Below, one piece after another: positions 44,377 to 56,390 of a stretch of 64,000 nucleotides of DNA (positions are counted from its first letter, which is position 1; each line of letters opens with the position of its first letter). The notes under the pieces were generated by a model. That model ran no database searches. It saw only the letters and a list, made by a program, of their open reading frames with translations, and was not told the origin of the DNA. Source of the stretch: Toxorhynchites rutilus septentrionalis (taxonomy: Eukaryota > Arthropoda > Insecta > Diptera > Culicidae). Location: assembly GCF_029784135.1 (NCBI RefSeq), contig NC_073745.1:48174116-48238115 (forward strand), written 5' to 3'. A program made the translations under genes and the position numbers.

Positions 44377-47160
44377 GATTCAATAATTTGAAACTTGACT
44401 TGTATGCTGCTATGTCGAGGATTGCGTACGATTTTTGTAATAATGATCAAATGCAGATGTCGCTTCGGGAGAAAAAAATTTGCGTGGAGTATGGTACGGT
44501 ATTGTTCTTGGAATACAATCACTGTCAAAACTGCACACCGTTTTCACGCCCTTAGCACAAAAAAACGGACAGTCTTGCACCACCGCGTTAAAAAGAAACA
44601 CCAAATGATCCGAACGAGAGGAAAAAAGCTATTTGAAGCTTCAAATAACAACCATAAAAACGTCGGAAAAATATGACACATAAACAAGATATGAACCATA
44701 CAAACAGAGTTGCCAGAGAATTACCAAAGATTTCTATTCCTAAAATCTATACGTCATTTTCAAATGTTACACTTGAGTCAAAAAAATCCCAAAAAAACTT
44801 TCGTTCAGTTTTTAAAATCTACATTTTTAGTTCGATTTCATTTGGAATTGCACAATCATTGAATGAAATAAATTCGTAGTTCTACGTCAACGTTCCGGTC
44901 ACATATTATATACCCCCTTCTGATATACAAATTTTTCATTTTTCATTCACATTGGTTCATAAAGAAAGTGTCGCCTTTCCCAGGAATAGAATGCCCCAAT
45001 TGTATGAAAAGGTGTTTAATTAGCTAATATTTTCACAATCATATGGCTGATTGTAAACGGTTGTCAAAGATGCATAAGATGTACGTAGAACCAACAACAT
45101 ATGGTGTTGTTCACATCAGACATGGATGTCGTACTTCAAAAACGAACACAGATCAAGGAAGGACATCGACTGAGTGAAAAACGAATTCCAAAAAATATAT
45201 GATATCTATTCGACTAAATCAAAGAAATGTTTCCAATTGAAAATTGTGAGAACCCAGCGTTTGCTACCCAATCAATCAAAACCGAACAGCCAGTTTTGCC
45301 ACAAGAAACGATCAGAAGCTCAACGAGGCTTGAAACAATACATCCTCCCGAATTTGGTTCAACGAAAACCATCGGAAACATAAATCGCTTCCAATTCAAA
45401 GAATCCCACTCATGCTCGACCAGAAGGGCGTAACGGTTTAGTACTGTGCCTGGTAAATCAGTTCCCCGAAGGGCACAAACACGTAAATCCAAGCCGAGGG
45501 GGATGGGGGAAAATAAGAAGAATGGCCGCACGGTCTTCGGTTTGGTGTCCGTTCCCAGAATCCCATCCGCTTTTGCTAGAAGGATTTTATATTGTACGAT
45601 TCCATTCCTCCCTGAATTTAATACTCTTAAAAACGATGAAAGAAAACAGCCGGTCTGTGCTTCGGGTGTAAGATTTCTTGCCTGCTGTGTAGGTTTCTAC
45701 TGCTTAATAGCCCAAAAGAAAATTACTTACAGTTTGATTCAGCCCCACACATTTCAATGAGGGGCGACGAATTGGGGATGGGAGGAATAATGCTTTTGTT
45801 CCTCAAATTCGAGATTTTGTGTTTATTTTACTAACAAAAAGGAGCGAATGAAGCACGCCCCGAGTTTAGGCCGGAGTTCTACCTTGAACGGGATTCAGAC
45901 ATCATCCGGTAACCTTCTGCGACATGAAACACTCGAGCTTGAATTTTGGTCCTAATTGAAAATAATTTTAAAAGCGAGCTCAATTTGCCAAAATAGCCCA
46001 TTATAATAAACGCTCTCAGCAAGTGCGCTGAGTCTTATCTTGCCCCCAGCCGGACCCCCTGTTCACCGGTCGACAACGAGTCAAGAAGTGTATCCACCCT
46101 GCGGCTAAGCGAAACATCAAACGAAACTGCCCATCCCCAATTGCCAGGTAAACGCAGCGTCGGATGAAAACGCGCCGTCAGCCTGCAGGTCAGCTTTTCA
46201 TCTCTCCGGCAGCCGGCATTAGCCAAGATTTATGGCCATCTCTCGTCCGGAATTTTTAATCGCATTTTTATTTTATTAATGTATATTTCATCAACCAGCA
46301 GCGAACGCACGTTGTGCGCGCTGTTGTTGGGAGTAGAAACAGTTGAAAACCAACAGAGGCTGACTGTTCCCGAGATCCTCGGGTCGGTGCTTGAACGAGG
46401 ATAAGGAGAACAACTGCAAGCGAGCACGGGCATTGCTGTGAGCCACCCGACAGGGTGTGTGCTCCTTGACTGACCAGCCAATCGAGAGGTTCCTGTTTGA
46501 TTTGTGGCTTCCGTGTAAGAAAGTATCCACCCGGAACGTGAACGAAAGTTCCACCTCTGACATGAACGTGAAACGACGTTTCACACAGCGAGGATGATTT
46601 AGAATTTCAAGAAGCAAAGACGGTTTGCGAAGATGTTGTCGTAGTAAAAACAGCAAGATATCAAGGTTACAATGAAAATCAATATCCGACAGTTTGGTCG
46701 GATCGGCTTACTGTTGCAAAAACCGACCCAACTGAATCGGTGTATAGTGCGCACATGCATACCTCTCCGAACTGATTAAGAAACCGACCGAACTGTCGGT
46801 CGACAGGTCAGTCTGCAGTCTGCGGGGGCTCTAATGGTGATAAAGTGTGTTTCAGTTAGAATTTGGCCGTTTATTTTTATTCACTGCAGCGCCCCAAGTT
46901 GTCACATTGAGAAACTATGAAAGGATAGTTTGTTTATCCAATTGACGAATTTACGTTGGATTTACAACCAGATGGCGCAGCGAGTAAAATGAGGATGTTT
47001 TGTTTTTTTGGTATGAAATTCGTTCAAATTGTTGTTCGTTTTCTAGAAAAATCAGAATTTATCTTCAAATTTCCCGGTTTCATGTATTCTTTCCACGCTG
47101 AAAACGTTAGAAAATCATCATTTTACAATGTGCTATGTATATTACGAAGAATGGCTTGTT
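44377..47160. other. Unassigned sequence
   Basis: No recognisable gene. A half-module 'gtagttctacgtcaacgttcc' lies at 44876. The stretch 45180-46650 is less AT-rich and unlike any other part of the window, with open frames on both strands (for example, 105 codons at 45531-45214, minus; 121 codons at 46656-46291, minus) but no known domain. At 46690-46705 and 46780-46805 the phrases 'ccgacagtttggtcgg' and 'ccgaccgaactgtcgg' are inverse to each other, giving a small inverted repeat. Confidence 0.35.
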
Positions 47161-47389
47161 ATAAGTATTGTAACTTTAATTTTTTTCAACTATAGGGTGT
47201 TTTGCGCTAAAAATACTGCTAATCCTTCTCGTATCGACCCCTACATAATCTGATTAAGCTTTGCGTAAATTCGTCAATAGAGAAAATTTCATCATGATTG
47301 AAGAAAACATTCAAAATTTATCAATGATGGAACGCTAAAGGCGGGAAAAGATGGCAAAACTCAATTTCATTTTGCTTCATTCTCAAGAA
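47161..47389. other. Unassigned AT-rich sequence
   Basis: Nothing assignable here; the start of the following long tandem repeat may reach back into it. Confidence 0.3.
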
Positions 47390-48490
47390 AAAAGCTTCTG
47401 CTAATATTACTGGCGTCGATAAAAGTTGCATTAATTCCTCATTCTCGAGATAAGCGCAGCTGTCATCCTTAGTGAAGAAAGTTTTGCTACTGGCAAGTGA
47501 AACCAAATCACATTCAAAATTCCAGAACGATATTTACTTTGTTGGTGACTAAACGATCGAAATAAACCCTTTCTTAAATCTTAATAACCTCGAAAAGTTG
47601 GATTGCATCATTATGATAAAGATTAGCACAAATATCATACTTGTTGAAGGCAGTTTTGCGACTGGCACGAGAATACAAATAACTCATAACATTCCAATAC
47701 AACATTCACGATGGTCTAGCTTGACATTCCCCAAATAATTATTTCGCGCAAAACCTTAACGCCTGCTTCACCAAAGCGTCAGTTCAATGCATTGATGCAA
47801 TGTCAAAGGCACCAACGAAGACTTTATGATGACGGAAAACAAGCGATTTTAACTGCTTCGAATATAGAAAAATACTGAATATTTGTCGCAGCCGAGATCC
47901 ATGATTCATACCCTAGCGCAAATATTACCCTTGCGCTATCTCCCCTTCTTATTTATATTTATCATCACGGTTTCATGATTGGCACCGCCAAACTACCGCT
48001 CATCATAGTATCAACAAATTAGGCGATTGTTGTGATGCAAACGGGAGGAGATACTTGAAGGAGCAGGTTTGAAGCAACTAAACATACGCTCTTCCTAACA
48101 GAAGCCCTTTCTGTTAATATTGCCGGTCTCGAATAGTTCAGCTGTCATCCTTGGTGGGGGGTTTGACTACTGTCATGTGAAACCAAATCACCAACAAAAT
48201 TCCAGAACTATTATTTCCATGGTTAGCCGATGATAGCCTAGCTTTATGATTCCCCACACAATTATGTAGTTCAGAGCCCTAATGGAATGGCGTCAGTTCG
48301 ATGTAATGATTGCAATGACAGATACATCAGCGAGTGAATAATTTGGTTGCGTCCACAGCTCAATCTGGAACCAATACATGTGATCACACAAAGCAAGGAT
48401 GACCAAGCGATGTTCATTGCTTCGTATCTAGAACGATACTGAAAGTTTGTTGGGCGAGATCCAATATTTATGCTCTAGACAAATATTCCC
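47390..48490. repeat. Degenerate long tandem duplication, period about 710 bp
   Basis: The part 47396-47560 ('ctgctaatattactggcgtcg', 'cagctgtcatccttagtg', 'ctactggcaagtgaaaccaaatcac') recurs at 48110-48215 ('ctgttaatattgccggtctcg', 'cagctgtcatccttggtg'). The part 47690-47900 recurs at 48230-48460 ('gatagcctagctttatgattcccc', 'ggcgtcagttcgatgtaatga', 'ttgcttcgtatctagaa'). Within the first unit, 47630-47660 weakly repeats 47463-47495. No ORF. Possibly a satellite-like or LTR-derived region. Confidence 0.55.
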
Positions 48491-48689
48491 CTTCGTTCGT
48501 TCGTTCTTCTTCTTTTCTTTGTCCATGGAGTCTTCCCCTTCGTTGATCCCTGATAAGTTGCTCATTATTTACGGCATGGGTAGGGGAGCTCCCAGATGAG
48601 CAGAACAAATGAACGGGAAAATGGGAAAGCTTTTAATTTAAACAATATTCAATCCAATGAACTGAAATTACACTAGTATCGACTATTTT

Positions 48690-48800
48690 GAATTCATCTG
48701 CTTCCTCTGTCTATCGGCATCGTCGCATTATATAAAAGCCTGAAGTGGATCAATAAAGCCCTCTTATCATACCACTCTACATCTGGGTACATCATTTATT
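48690..48800 (+). promoter_or_regulatory. TATA box and polyadenylation signal close together, LTR-like
   Basis: TATAAAAG at 48731-48738 is followed within 25 bp by AATAAAG and then 'tgggtacatcatttattgg'. A core promoter and a poly-A signal so close together is the R-region layout of LTRs. No second LTR is seen. The following 400 bp contain AT-rich frames in both directions. Confidence 0.3.
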
Positions 48801-49198
48801 GGAAGAAACAAGTTCGGTCAGCTATTTAGAAAAGTTCGTCTCGTTCGCTCTGGGAGGCTCCAGAAATAACAATTTTATAAGTGTCAACACTAGCAATATT
48901 ATTTTTAAATTTTAAGACGTACGTCATTGAAACAGACAACAGAAATACATGTCAATTTAATAATAATGATTTCGTAAGATAGAGTAGACCAACATTAGGA
49001 ATATAAACTAATAGAATGTATAGCTTAAAATCATTATAGGGGCGCTGGTTCTCCGGATTAGTGATCCTTTCACGGCGAAAATATGGTCGGTAGAATGTTA
49101 CCGTAATGAAAAGGGCGAATAATATCACGTGGTACACTAGGTTGGTTCTATCTTGTAGCAAATGGAACTAGTCTTTCTTAGTCGAAGGTTTTTATTAG

Positions 49199-49519
49199 AC
49201 TGCTCTGCTCGATAATTATGATAATGGTGGAAAAGTGTTTCATATCGATAACGAGATGCGAGAGAATCCTATTCCCTATTGGGCTACAAAATCTAATTAT
49301 AGCGAATTCAATTACGGTAAACTTAGTAATTATGGCAAGTACCCAAACAATCATATTTTAATTTATGATTTTGTGGTAGAAAAACCACAAAATCAACACA
49401 TCCCAAATAAAATATTCAATATAAATATTAATGAATTTATTCAGGTGTCTATACCATCAGATTCTATTCAAAAATCCAATTTAATTAAAACGAGAAAAGT
49501 ATCACTCGTTTCAGAGTGA
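49199..49519 (+). CDS. Unrecognised AT-rich ORF, 106 codons
   Basis: The frame is open from a stop at 49196-49198 to TGA at 49517-49519. There is no ATG at its start, so it may be the end of a longer coding sequence. The product is rich in Asn, Tyr, Ile and Ser (for example, WATKSNYSEFNYGKLSNYGK and IFNININEFIQVSIPSD). It does not look like a transposase or RT. The preceding 300 bp hold an opposite-strand frame (49161-48952) with a hydrophobic segment (YHVILFALFITVTFY). Possible origins are an LTR-element gene or an integrated viral fragment, but I cannot identify it, and it may be an accidental opening in AT-rich DNA. Confidence 0.3.
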   Translation, partial: TALLDNYDNGGKVFHIDNEMRENPIPYWATKSNYSEFNYGKLSNYGKYPNNHILIYDFVVEKPQNQHIPNKIFNININEFIQVSIPSDSIQKSNLIKTRKVSLVSE

Positions 49520-52500
49520 CGGGGCGACGAACATGTTAAAATGCCAGTCATTCGAAGAGCCCAACAACCCAGTTAACTTCTGCTACGAATTCGTGTAAGA
49601 ATAAATCAAGAAACCTCACAATCGTGGCTATCAAACATTCGAATCCATGCATTTTTATTTCTACCCCACTATTTATAGCCCCAAGAATGGGTGATGGATT
49701 GTGTGTGAAAGCGGAATGGTCTCTTTCACCTCCTTTTATTCCGGTCAAACTGTGATAAAAATCCAACCCCACTTCATTCCCGAGTAATAAGCGAACCACG
49801 ATAAGGCAATTGGTGCTGCTGCTATCGAATGGTATGCGATGCTTACCTTCTACAATCTCGCCAACAACAGGTCAACAACGGTTTGCGTGACGTTTGCCAA
49901 TAGATGGATTCCAATGTTACGAGTACACACCTACACAGGCACAGGTCCTGTCGGGAAGTTTTACCGCCACGAGTAACGAATAGTAAAAATGACCAAACCA
50001 CCGAACCTGGCCGGCACTTTGTGTCCACCACGAATATCCTCGAATGCTGGTCGTCAGTCACTTATCTGAAATGGAAAAAGGGTAGAAACGGTTGAATATT
50101 GGATGAATTAGCAACTAATTAAGGGGGCGGAATTGAGGGAGGCTTGTTTATAATGAAGTGGTTTTCCGCGTGCAATTAACAGTTGAAGAGACTTATTCTC
50201 GTTTTATTTGCGCTGCCGTTGGTTCGTGTGCAATATGATAAATGTTGAGCCTGGATTTGCCGCATTCGGAGCGTTCGATTGGAACGTGAAGCAAACCGCA
50301 TTAATTTAATTAGTTAGTGGTATTTTTTGGTTCGACAATCAATTGATAATTGGTTCTGGGAATTATTACCAGCTCTTGTTGTTCACATGAAAGATGATTT
50401 GACTGCAACCATTGGAGATCGTAACAATGTAACGTTTCGAAGTTTTCCTAGAATCCAACATATCCCACACTTTTAGTGTAATATCGACTGAACAAGTTTA
50501 CCGGAAGACTACTCTCCCGTGAATAATAATTCCAGCTAACCCTAGGGAAAGTTTGACCAACCGTTATCTGCTTCAATCTTATTCAATAAATAATTTCCAA
50601 TACACACCACTGACTCGCTACAAGGAAAGCTCATCACCACCGATTATTCCAAACGAAGCCGAGCCCTCGGTTTTGAGGGAGGGGGCATGGTGGAATCAAG
50701 ATTCTTCTTGTCCGTTGAGCAATCATTCGTTTGCTTAGCCAAATCAACCCGATGGGAGCGAACGCAATCGGATTTAGCCATCGCCTCCGCCACTGCTGAA
50801 AAACCACTCCAGAATACACAATCAGCGCGCCAACGGCATAGATAATGGACATAATTAAAAGATACAGTCTCACAGAACAGTTTTTGGGTGGGGGCGCAGC
50901 AAAACGGAAATTTGGTTCTATCGGTTCGTAAGCTCCGATGACGGCCCACAAAATGTTCCCTCCAATAGCCGAACCGGGAGCGATTTCGATGGTTGGAAAC
51001 AAAAAATGAAAAGAATCAACTGAAACATGATTTGGTTTTTACTTCGCAGTTTGTCGATCATTGCTAGCTTAATTTTGAAGTTCTCTCGATGGCAGAACAA
51101 AAATATTGCACAAGATTAAGTAAAAGTCTTATTTTGGCACGGGAGAGTTACTCAACCCGTTTTTTGTTTTGTCCTCAGTTTGGTTGACATCTGTTTGGGG
51201 GGAATTTATCAGCAATTCTGGTCACGTCTTGTTTTGCTTAATTAGAAAGCTTTTTGGGTTAGCAGAGAATACTTCTGTGTACTCGTTTGATGGATGGAAA
51301 ATTTCCTACCATGATAAGGGGTGTCCAGCAAGTGGTTGGAAGGGAGGCTGGAAGGTTCATGAATGGTTAATATAATTTGGGAGTGACTGCAAAAGAAGGC
51401 TTAGTTGTGTAATGACACATATATATTTTGTACACTGATTGAATATGATATGTCAGCTTAAGGGATTTGCGTTTGTAATATAATCCGTTCTTACTTAGAT
51501 GAAGAAAATTTTGTATGAATGTGTCGAGTGACTTGCAGTTAAATGTCGGACTAACATTACTTCTCTTTCCTTAGTGAATGCATAGACAATTCATAAATAT
51601 TTCTAAAGAGCATGCTTTTGAGGCAGTATTCTAGTGTAGAAATTGGAAAAAAAACAATTGTTTCCTTCATACTTATGCGGTTTAGGTATCCAAGAATATA
51701 CCCTAGAAAGGACTTATCGAAAATTCTATTATTTACCGAGTTAGATCCATTTTAGTGACGCGGTATCTAACCTGGTACGGCCATAACAATGAACTTCAAA
51801 CGCGTTTTTCTCGAAACTAGTTTTTTTCAAACTGCCGTACACGATATCTCAAGTTCTACTGAATCGATTCATGTCAATTTTATATAAATACAATCTATTT
51901 CATGAACCTCTAAAAAATAATAGTTTTTTTAAATTTTAATATTTTTGAAAAATCGGGAAACATCACAGGAAACCTTTTAAACCGCATTTTGTTTTTCAAA
52001 CGGCCGCCGTTTTACAAAAAAAAATGTTTATGACTCGTCCGGGGTTCATGCGATAGCGACATCTTCACAGATTCAGAATCTGTTCGATGTTTTTTCTTTC
52101 AGATAACCAGAAGGGCTGGAATCGTGTACGCCATGGCACACCTTTTCTTTAACCCCCTCACTTCATCAGCTCTTAACTATTCTAGTTATGAATACTTTTT
52201 CTTCGTTCAATTTTTGTTTTATTGCTAAAAGATAGATGAACAAACAATGATATAATGGAATGACGAATTTACTCAAACTCATATTCGTACGATGGTTAAA
52301 ATTTCAATTCGATTTCGAAGGAATTGATCAATTTCAGAATTTCATCTTTAGCATGGTAACCCTTGTTCATTGCAATTGTCTTTAGCAGCCTTTAACCGTC
52401 ATCTACGAGTATCTTTGGTGTATTCGCTTGAGCTTGGGTAGACTGTACAATTCGTAGTTGCTCTCCGTGATTGACCTGAACCAACCAAATTGCACAAAGA

Positions 52501-54231
52501 ACACACAGAATGACGCTTGGGACTAGCAAATCATTCTCGTTGTGCAATTTTCGGTGATTCGAGCTTTAAATGGTCAATAACGACGCCGGCCACGTCCTTA
52601 CAGTCACCAGGGGAAGGGAAGGAATGTTAGTATGATATTCGCCGCCCGAAGGCCAGAAGGGTCGCCTCTATAGCGTGGTTCCCTAGCGTTTATCATGGAA
52701 GGGATAGTTGTTAGTGGGAATGGTTAAGAAAAATCAGGATTCACTGCGGTAAGTGATGTGATTATGTAAATGTGATTGACTATTCCATGAAACAAAAACC
52801 CTAAAACCCTAAAAAGGTATCCTGAGAAGGAAAACCTGTAAAATTGATACATTTTATGTAAGATATTATATTAACCCTTTTCGGTCGGAGTATGATTCCT
52901 TGATATGGTGGCTGAGAGCAGACAAACGACAAAGGGTTAATATATTCTAGTATTTATCGTATGTAGATATACTCGGTGAAGAATTAAAGAATAGAAGATT
53001 TTGAAAGCCTGTTGGAATACTAAACATACTAAACATATCAAATAATATACTGAACAGGAGAGAACGGAGGCGGACGCCCGAATTGTATATACATGATAGA
53101 CCATGTTAGACTATATACCTTAAATATTTTGAACTGTTCAGCAACATTTCCCCACTACACTATTGTTGCGGGAAGTCAAATGTAGAAGTAACTACCGTCA
53201 ATTATTGCGAATAAAACATGAACAACCCTAAATGTGTTAGCTTGGCTTAGCTTTGCGAGGCCGCCATTCTCAGAGAGCGGCATAGTGCAGTGAAAAAAGT
53301 GCCACCATATGAGCGGAGAAAAAAAAAGCCCCCGCACAAACAAACACAACACATGCATAAGAAATAATAAGAGGAAAAAACTACACATGATGAGCGAGGA
53401 CGATCACCGCATTTCATTTGCTCTACTGCATTCCCACTTACAACCCTTCGCTCACTCTCATCATAGTGGCATTAAAAAACCTCACGACCATAGATGCTCT
53501 ACTCCCAGTACGGAAATCGCTCTCGCTGTCACACATAAACATTCTCCCAGCACTCCACTATTATCACTCCATTTTCTTTCTCTGATCTACTTTTATCTCT
53601 TCTCGGGAGAGTCTCAATTAAAAGCTACTTCCTCACAGCTAAAAGTGAAAGGCGAATGATTTTTCATTTCATATGCACACTTTCTACATCTATCACAAAT
53701 ATTATATTTTCGCTACGATACAAAAACTTCACATCCATTTAAAATGGCATTCATATTGTAGATTGTTTGGATCAATTTGACTAAGCCATGCGAATTGTGC
53801 TTCGTAATATCGTTCACACGCGATTGAGTAAGAGAGCACACCGAAAACTAAGAGAGTTTTCTCCAATCATACGAAGCGTAAAATGGTTCCGCCCGATTTA
53901 TGATTTCATCACTTTGATTATTTTTCCATAATTTAAATTCTCACTTCAATTCACAAGGGCAGAAGGCAAACTTTTAACACATTTCAATTGGAATCTATCA
54001 TCGAAACGAATAAAAACACGATTAATCGGACGTAACAATACGGAGCACAAATGAACACATCCTACCCGGTACGTTGCTCATACCGAACCCAGACTCTACG
54101 AGTATCTTTGGTGTATTCGGAAGAAAAATTCATCTCATCAAGTAATCGTTTTTTTCACCAAAAATCGTTTTTTTTAAATCTGATGGTTTCTAACATTTCT
54201 ACCCAGATTTCTCCCTTGGTTTTTTTTTTTG
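49520..54231. other. Unassigned sequence
   Basis: No gene recognised in 4.7 kb. A minus-strand frame at 51002-50634 (122 codons) has a hydrophobic stretch (LLIMSIIYAVGALIVYSGVV) and overlaps two other open frames; nothing supports it as an exon. The block 50600-50950 is relatively GC-rich. A 25-bp sequence (TCTACGAGTATCTTTGGTGT plus ATTCG) is present at 52402-52426 and again at 54096-54120. The block 52580-52740 is GC-rich and could be a repeat fragment, with no copy elsewhere in the window. Confidence 0.35.
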
Positions 54232-54640
54232 CTGGGATGATGTCGGGAGACTGTGGAGAGTATCAATAACTTTTAAGCAATTGTAATGTAACCATGTGCA
54301 AACTTTATATGCCTCGAGTTTCATTGTTTTGGTAAAACTTGAATCCTAGATTCAATCTCATTTTGTTGACACTTTGCCTCATATTTTCCTTCAGGATGTT
54401 CAAGTAAACGTTCTGATTCATTACACCATCGATGGAAACCAAATAGCCAATACATGCACCCCTATACCATCTCTCCATCTCCACCATGTTCAAAAGCTGC
54501 TTTCAGATTTCTATGGTTAGTTCATCGTTTGGTTTCCTCCACACAAAATGACATCCATCGTAGCCAAAAATGTTGAATTTTGACTCATCTGCGAGAAAAA
54601 AAACATCTTCCCAGTGAAGCCATCTACACACTAGACAACC
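54232..54640 (-). pseudogene. Tc1-like transposase fragment
   Basis: On the minus strand, LHWEDVFFLADESKFNIFGY then DGCHFVWRKPNDEL shows the first catalytic Asp box (ADESKFN) of a Tc1-type transposase. After a stop and a frame change it continues VSIDGVMNQNVYLNILKENM then RQSVNKM. The second Asp box, expected as FYQDNDPKH, is FYQNNETRG, so the catalytic Asp is lost. The PQSPDIIPA segment precedes the expected final Glu, which is missing. Both ends are truncated and it is inactive. A sister fragment in the opposite direction lies at 57650-57850. Confidence 0.85.
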
Positions 54641-55093
54641 TAGGTTTGAAACCAACTTAATGAATGTCGCAAAAAAGTTGAGAGCAAATGGGAGCATACA
54701 CACTAAACAACTATCAACTTAGGTCGGTCCAACTTTTTCGATTCAACTTAGCATGTCGAGTCGCGCGTGATTTGTGTCGGCAACCTTTTCGCTCAATTGC
54801 TGTTGACATTTCGATTTCTGCGTTTGTTGAGTTTCAATCATGGATGCCAGGTGAATTTTTCGGATGTTTTCACATGGTACGAAAAAATGTCTTCAAAAGC
54901 CTTCACAATCATATTGAAGAAAACTAAAATTCATTACATAATTTTGAACAACGCTTGATAGATTATTCAAGGCTTATAATAATTATTATATATAGAGCAT
55001 TCATTAAACTTATCTTGAGGTTTTGAAGTTTATTTCAATAAATGTGAACGAAAATATATATTTTGCATATATTTGTTCTATGAAGGTGGACTA
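54641..55093. other. Unassigned AT-rich sequence
   Basis: No gene seen between the Tc1 fragment and ITmD37E copy 3. The segment 54641-54700 may hold further decayed Tc1 coding sequence. Confidence 0.3.
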
Positions 55094-56390
55094 AAGGGTG
55101 TGTCACATCAAATTGCATCACGGAAAAAACGCTGTAGAAATTCGCCCAGTAGACCGATCCTTTTGAAAATTTTAGACAGTAAAATAAAAACTATTAAACA
55201 ACTTTTGGCATTTTCTTTTTATTCATACTTCGAGCCCAAGCCCGTATGCTCGCACCTTCCTCTTTAACCCGTCCATAAGGTTCTGTACAACGTCAGGTTG
55301 TAGTTTTTTTGAACAGAAATCCATTTTCTCTTGAAGTCCGCCTCCGATTTGACAACTTTTGGGTTCTTCCGAAGGGCCTGCTTCATAATCGCCCAATATT
55401 TCTCTACTGGGCGAAGCTCCGGCGCGTTGGGCGGGTTCATTTCCTTTGGCACGAAGGTGACCCCGTTGGCTTCGTACCACTCCAACACGTCCTTTGAATA
55501 GTGGCACGAAGCGAGATCCGGCCAGAAGATGGTCGGGCCCCCGTGGTGCTTCAATAGTGGTAGTAAGCGCTTCTGTAGGCACTCCTTGAGGTAAACCTGC
55601 CCGTTTACCGTGCCGGTCATCACGAAGGGGGCGCTCCGCTTTCCGCAAGAGCAGATCGCTTGCCACACCATGTACTTTTTGGCGAACTTGGATAGTTTCT
55701 GCTTGCGAATCTCCTCCGGAACGCTGAATTTGTCCTCTGCGGAGAAGAACAACAGACCCGGCAGCTGACGAAAGTCCGCTTTGACGTAGGTTACGTCGTC
55801 CATTACCAGGCTATGCGGCTTCGTCAGCATTTCGGTGTACAGCTTCCGGGCTCGCGTCTTCCCTACCATGTTTTGCCTTTCGTCGCGGTTAGGAGCCTTC
55901 TTAACCTTGTATGTACGAAGGCTCTCCCGCTGCTTGGTCCGCTGGACGAATGAACTTGACAAATTCAGCTTATTGGTGACATCCCGGACCGAACTTCTCG
56001 GATCACGTCTAAACTGCTTAACTACGCGCTTGTGATCTTTTTCACTGAAGGAGCATCCATTTTTGCCGTTCTTCACCTTCCGGTCGATGGTTAGGTTCTC
56101 GAAGTATCGTTTTAGTACTTTGCTGACCGTGGATTGGACGATTCCCAGCATCTTACTGATGTCCCGATGTGACAACTCCGGATTCTCGAAATGAGTGCAC
56201 AGGATGAATTTACGACGCTCTTTTTCGTTCGACGACATTTTTCCAAATTTACGAAAAATTGACAGTGAAGCATGGCCAACGTGATCTATACACTCTTATC
56301 TGATTATAAGCGAAAGCTGAAGATATAATTCCTAAAAATTAAATTTCTACAGCGTTTTTTCCGTGATGCAATTTGATGTGACACACCCTT
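55094..56390 (-). mobile_element. ITmD37E element, copy 3, full length
   Basis: A complete 1297-bp element flanked by TA (55092-55093, 56391-56392). TIRs of about 40 bp start AAGGGTGTGTCACATCAAAT at both ends. It is over 95% identical by eye to copy 1 and has the same length, so the family was active recently. The transposase gene is on the minus strand. Confidence 0.96.
55264..56238 (-). CDS. DD37E transposase, complete ORF
   Basis: This 324-residue cut-and-paste transposase has no stop or frameshift. It starts with MSSNEKERR at 56238, 152 bp inside the TIR end, the same start as in copy 1. Helix-turn-helix 1 is at about residues 22-45 (LSHRDISKMLGIVQSTVSKV) and the second at about 75-105. 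The catalytic domain has Asp148 in the MDDVTY box, Asp241 in FWPDLAS and Glu279 in RPVEKYW, with 37 residues between the last two (DD37E). Copies 1 and 2 have MDDETY, so the conserved Glu next to the first Asp is Val here. Other substitutions are VHHGG for the usual LKQHEG region and LRKNPK for LRKKPK. The frame is intact but activity is uncertain because of the Glu149Val change. Confidence 0.93.
   Translation of the reverse strand: MSSNEKERRKFILCTHFENPELSHRDISKMLGIVQSTVSKVLKRYFENLTIDRKVKNGKNGCSFSEKDHKRVVKQFRRDPRSSVRDVTNKLNLSSSFVQRTKQRESLRTYKVKKAPNRDERQNMVGKTRARKLYTEMLTKPHSLVMDDVTYVKADFRQLPGLLFFSAEDKFSVPEEIRKQKLSKFAKKYMVWQAICSCGKRSAPFVMTGTVNGQVYLKECLQKRLLPLLKHHGGPTIFWPDLASCHYSKDVLEWYEANGVTFVPKEMNPPNAPELRPVEKYWAIMKQALRKNPKVVKSEADFKRKWISVQKNYNLTLYRTLWTG

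Noticed and set aside
50634..51002. 122-codon minus-strand ORF with a membrane-like segment
   Set aside because: It overlaps two other open frames, has no recognised domain, and no splice or conservation evidence is visible.
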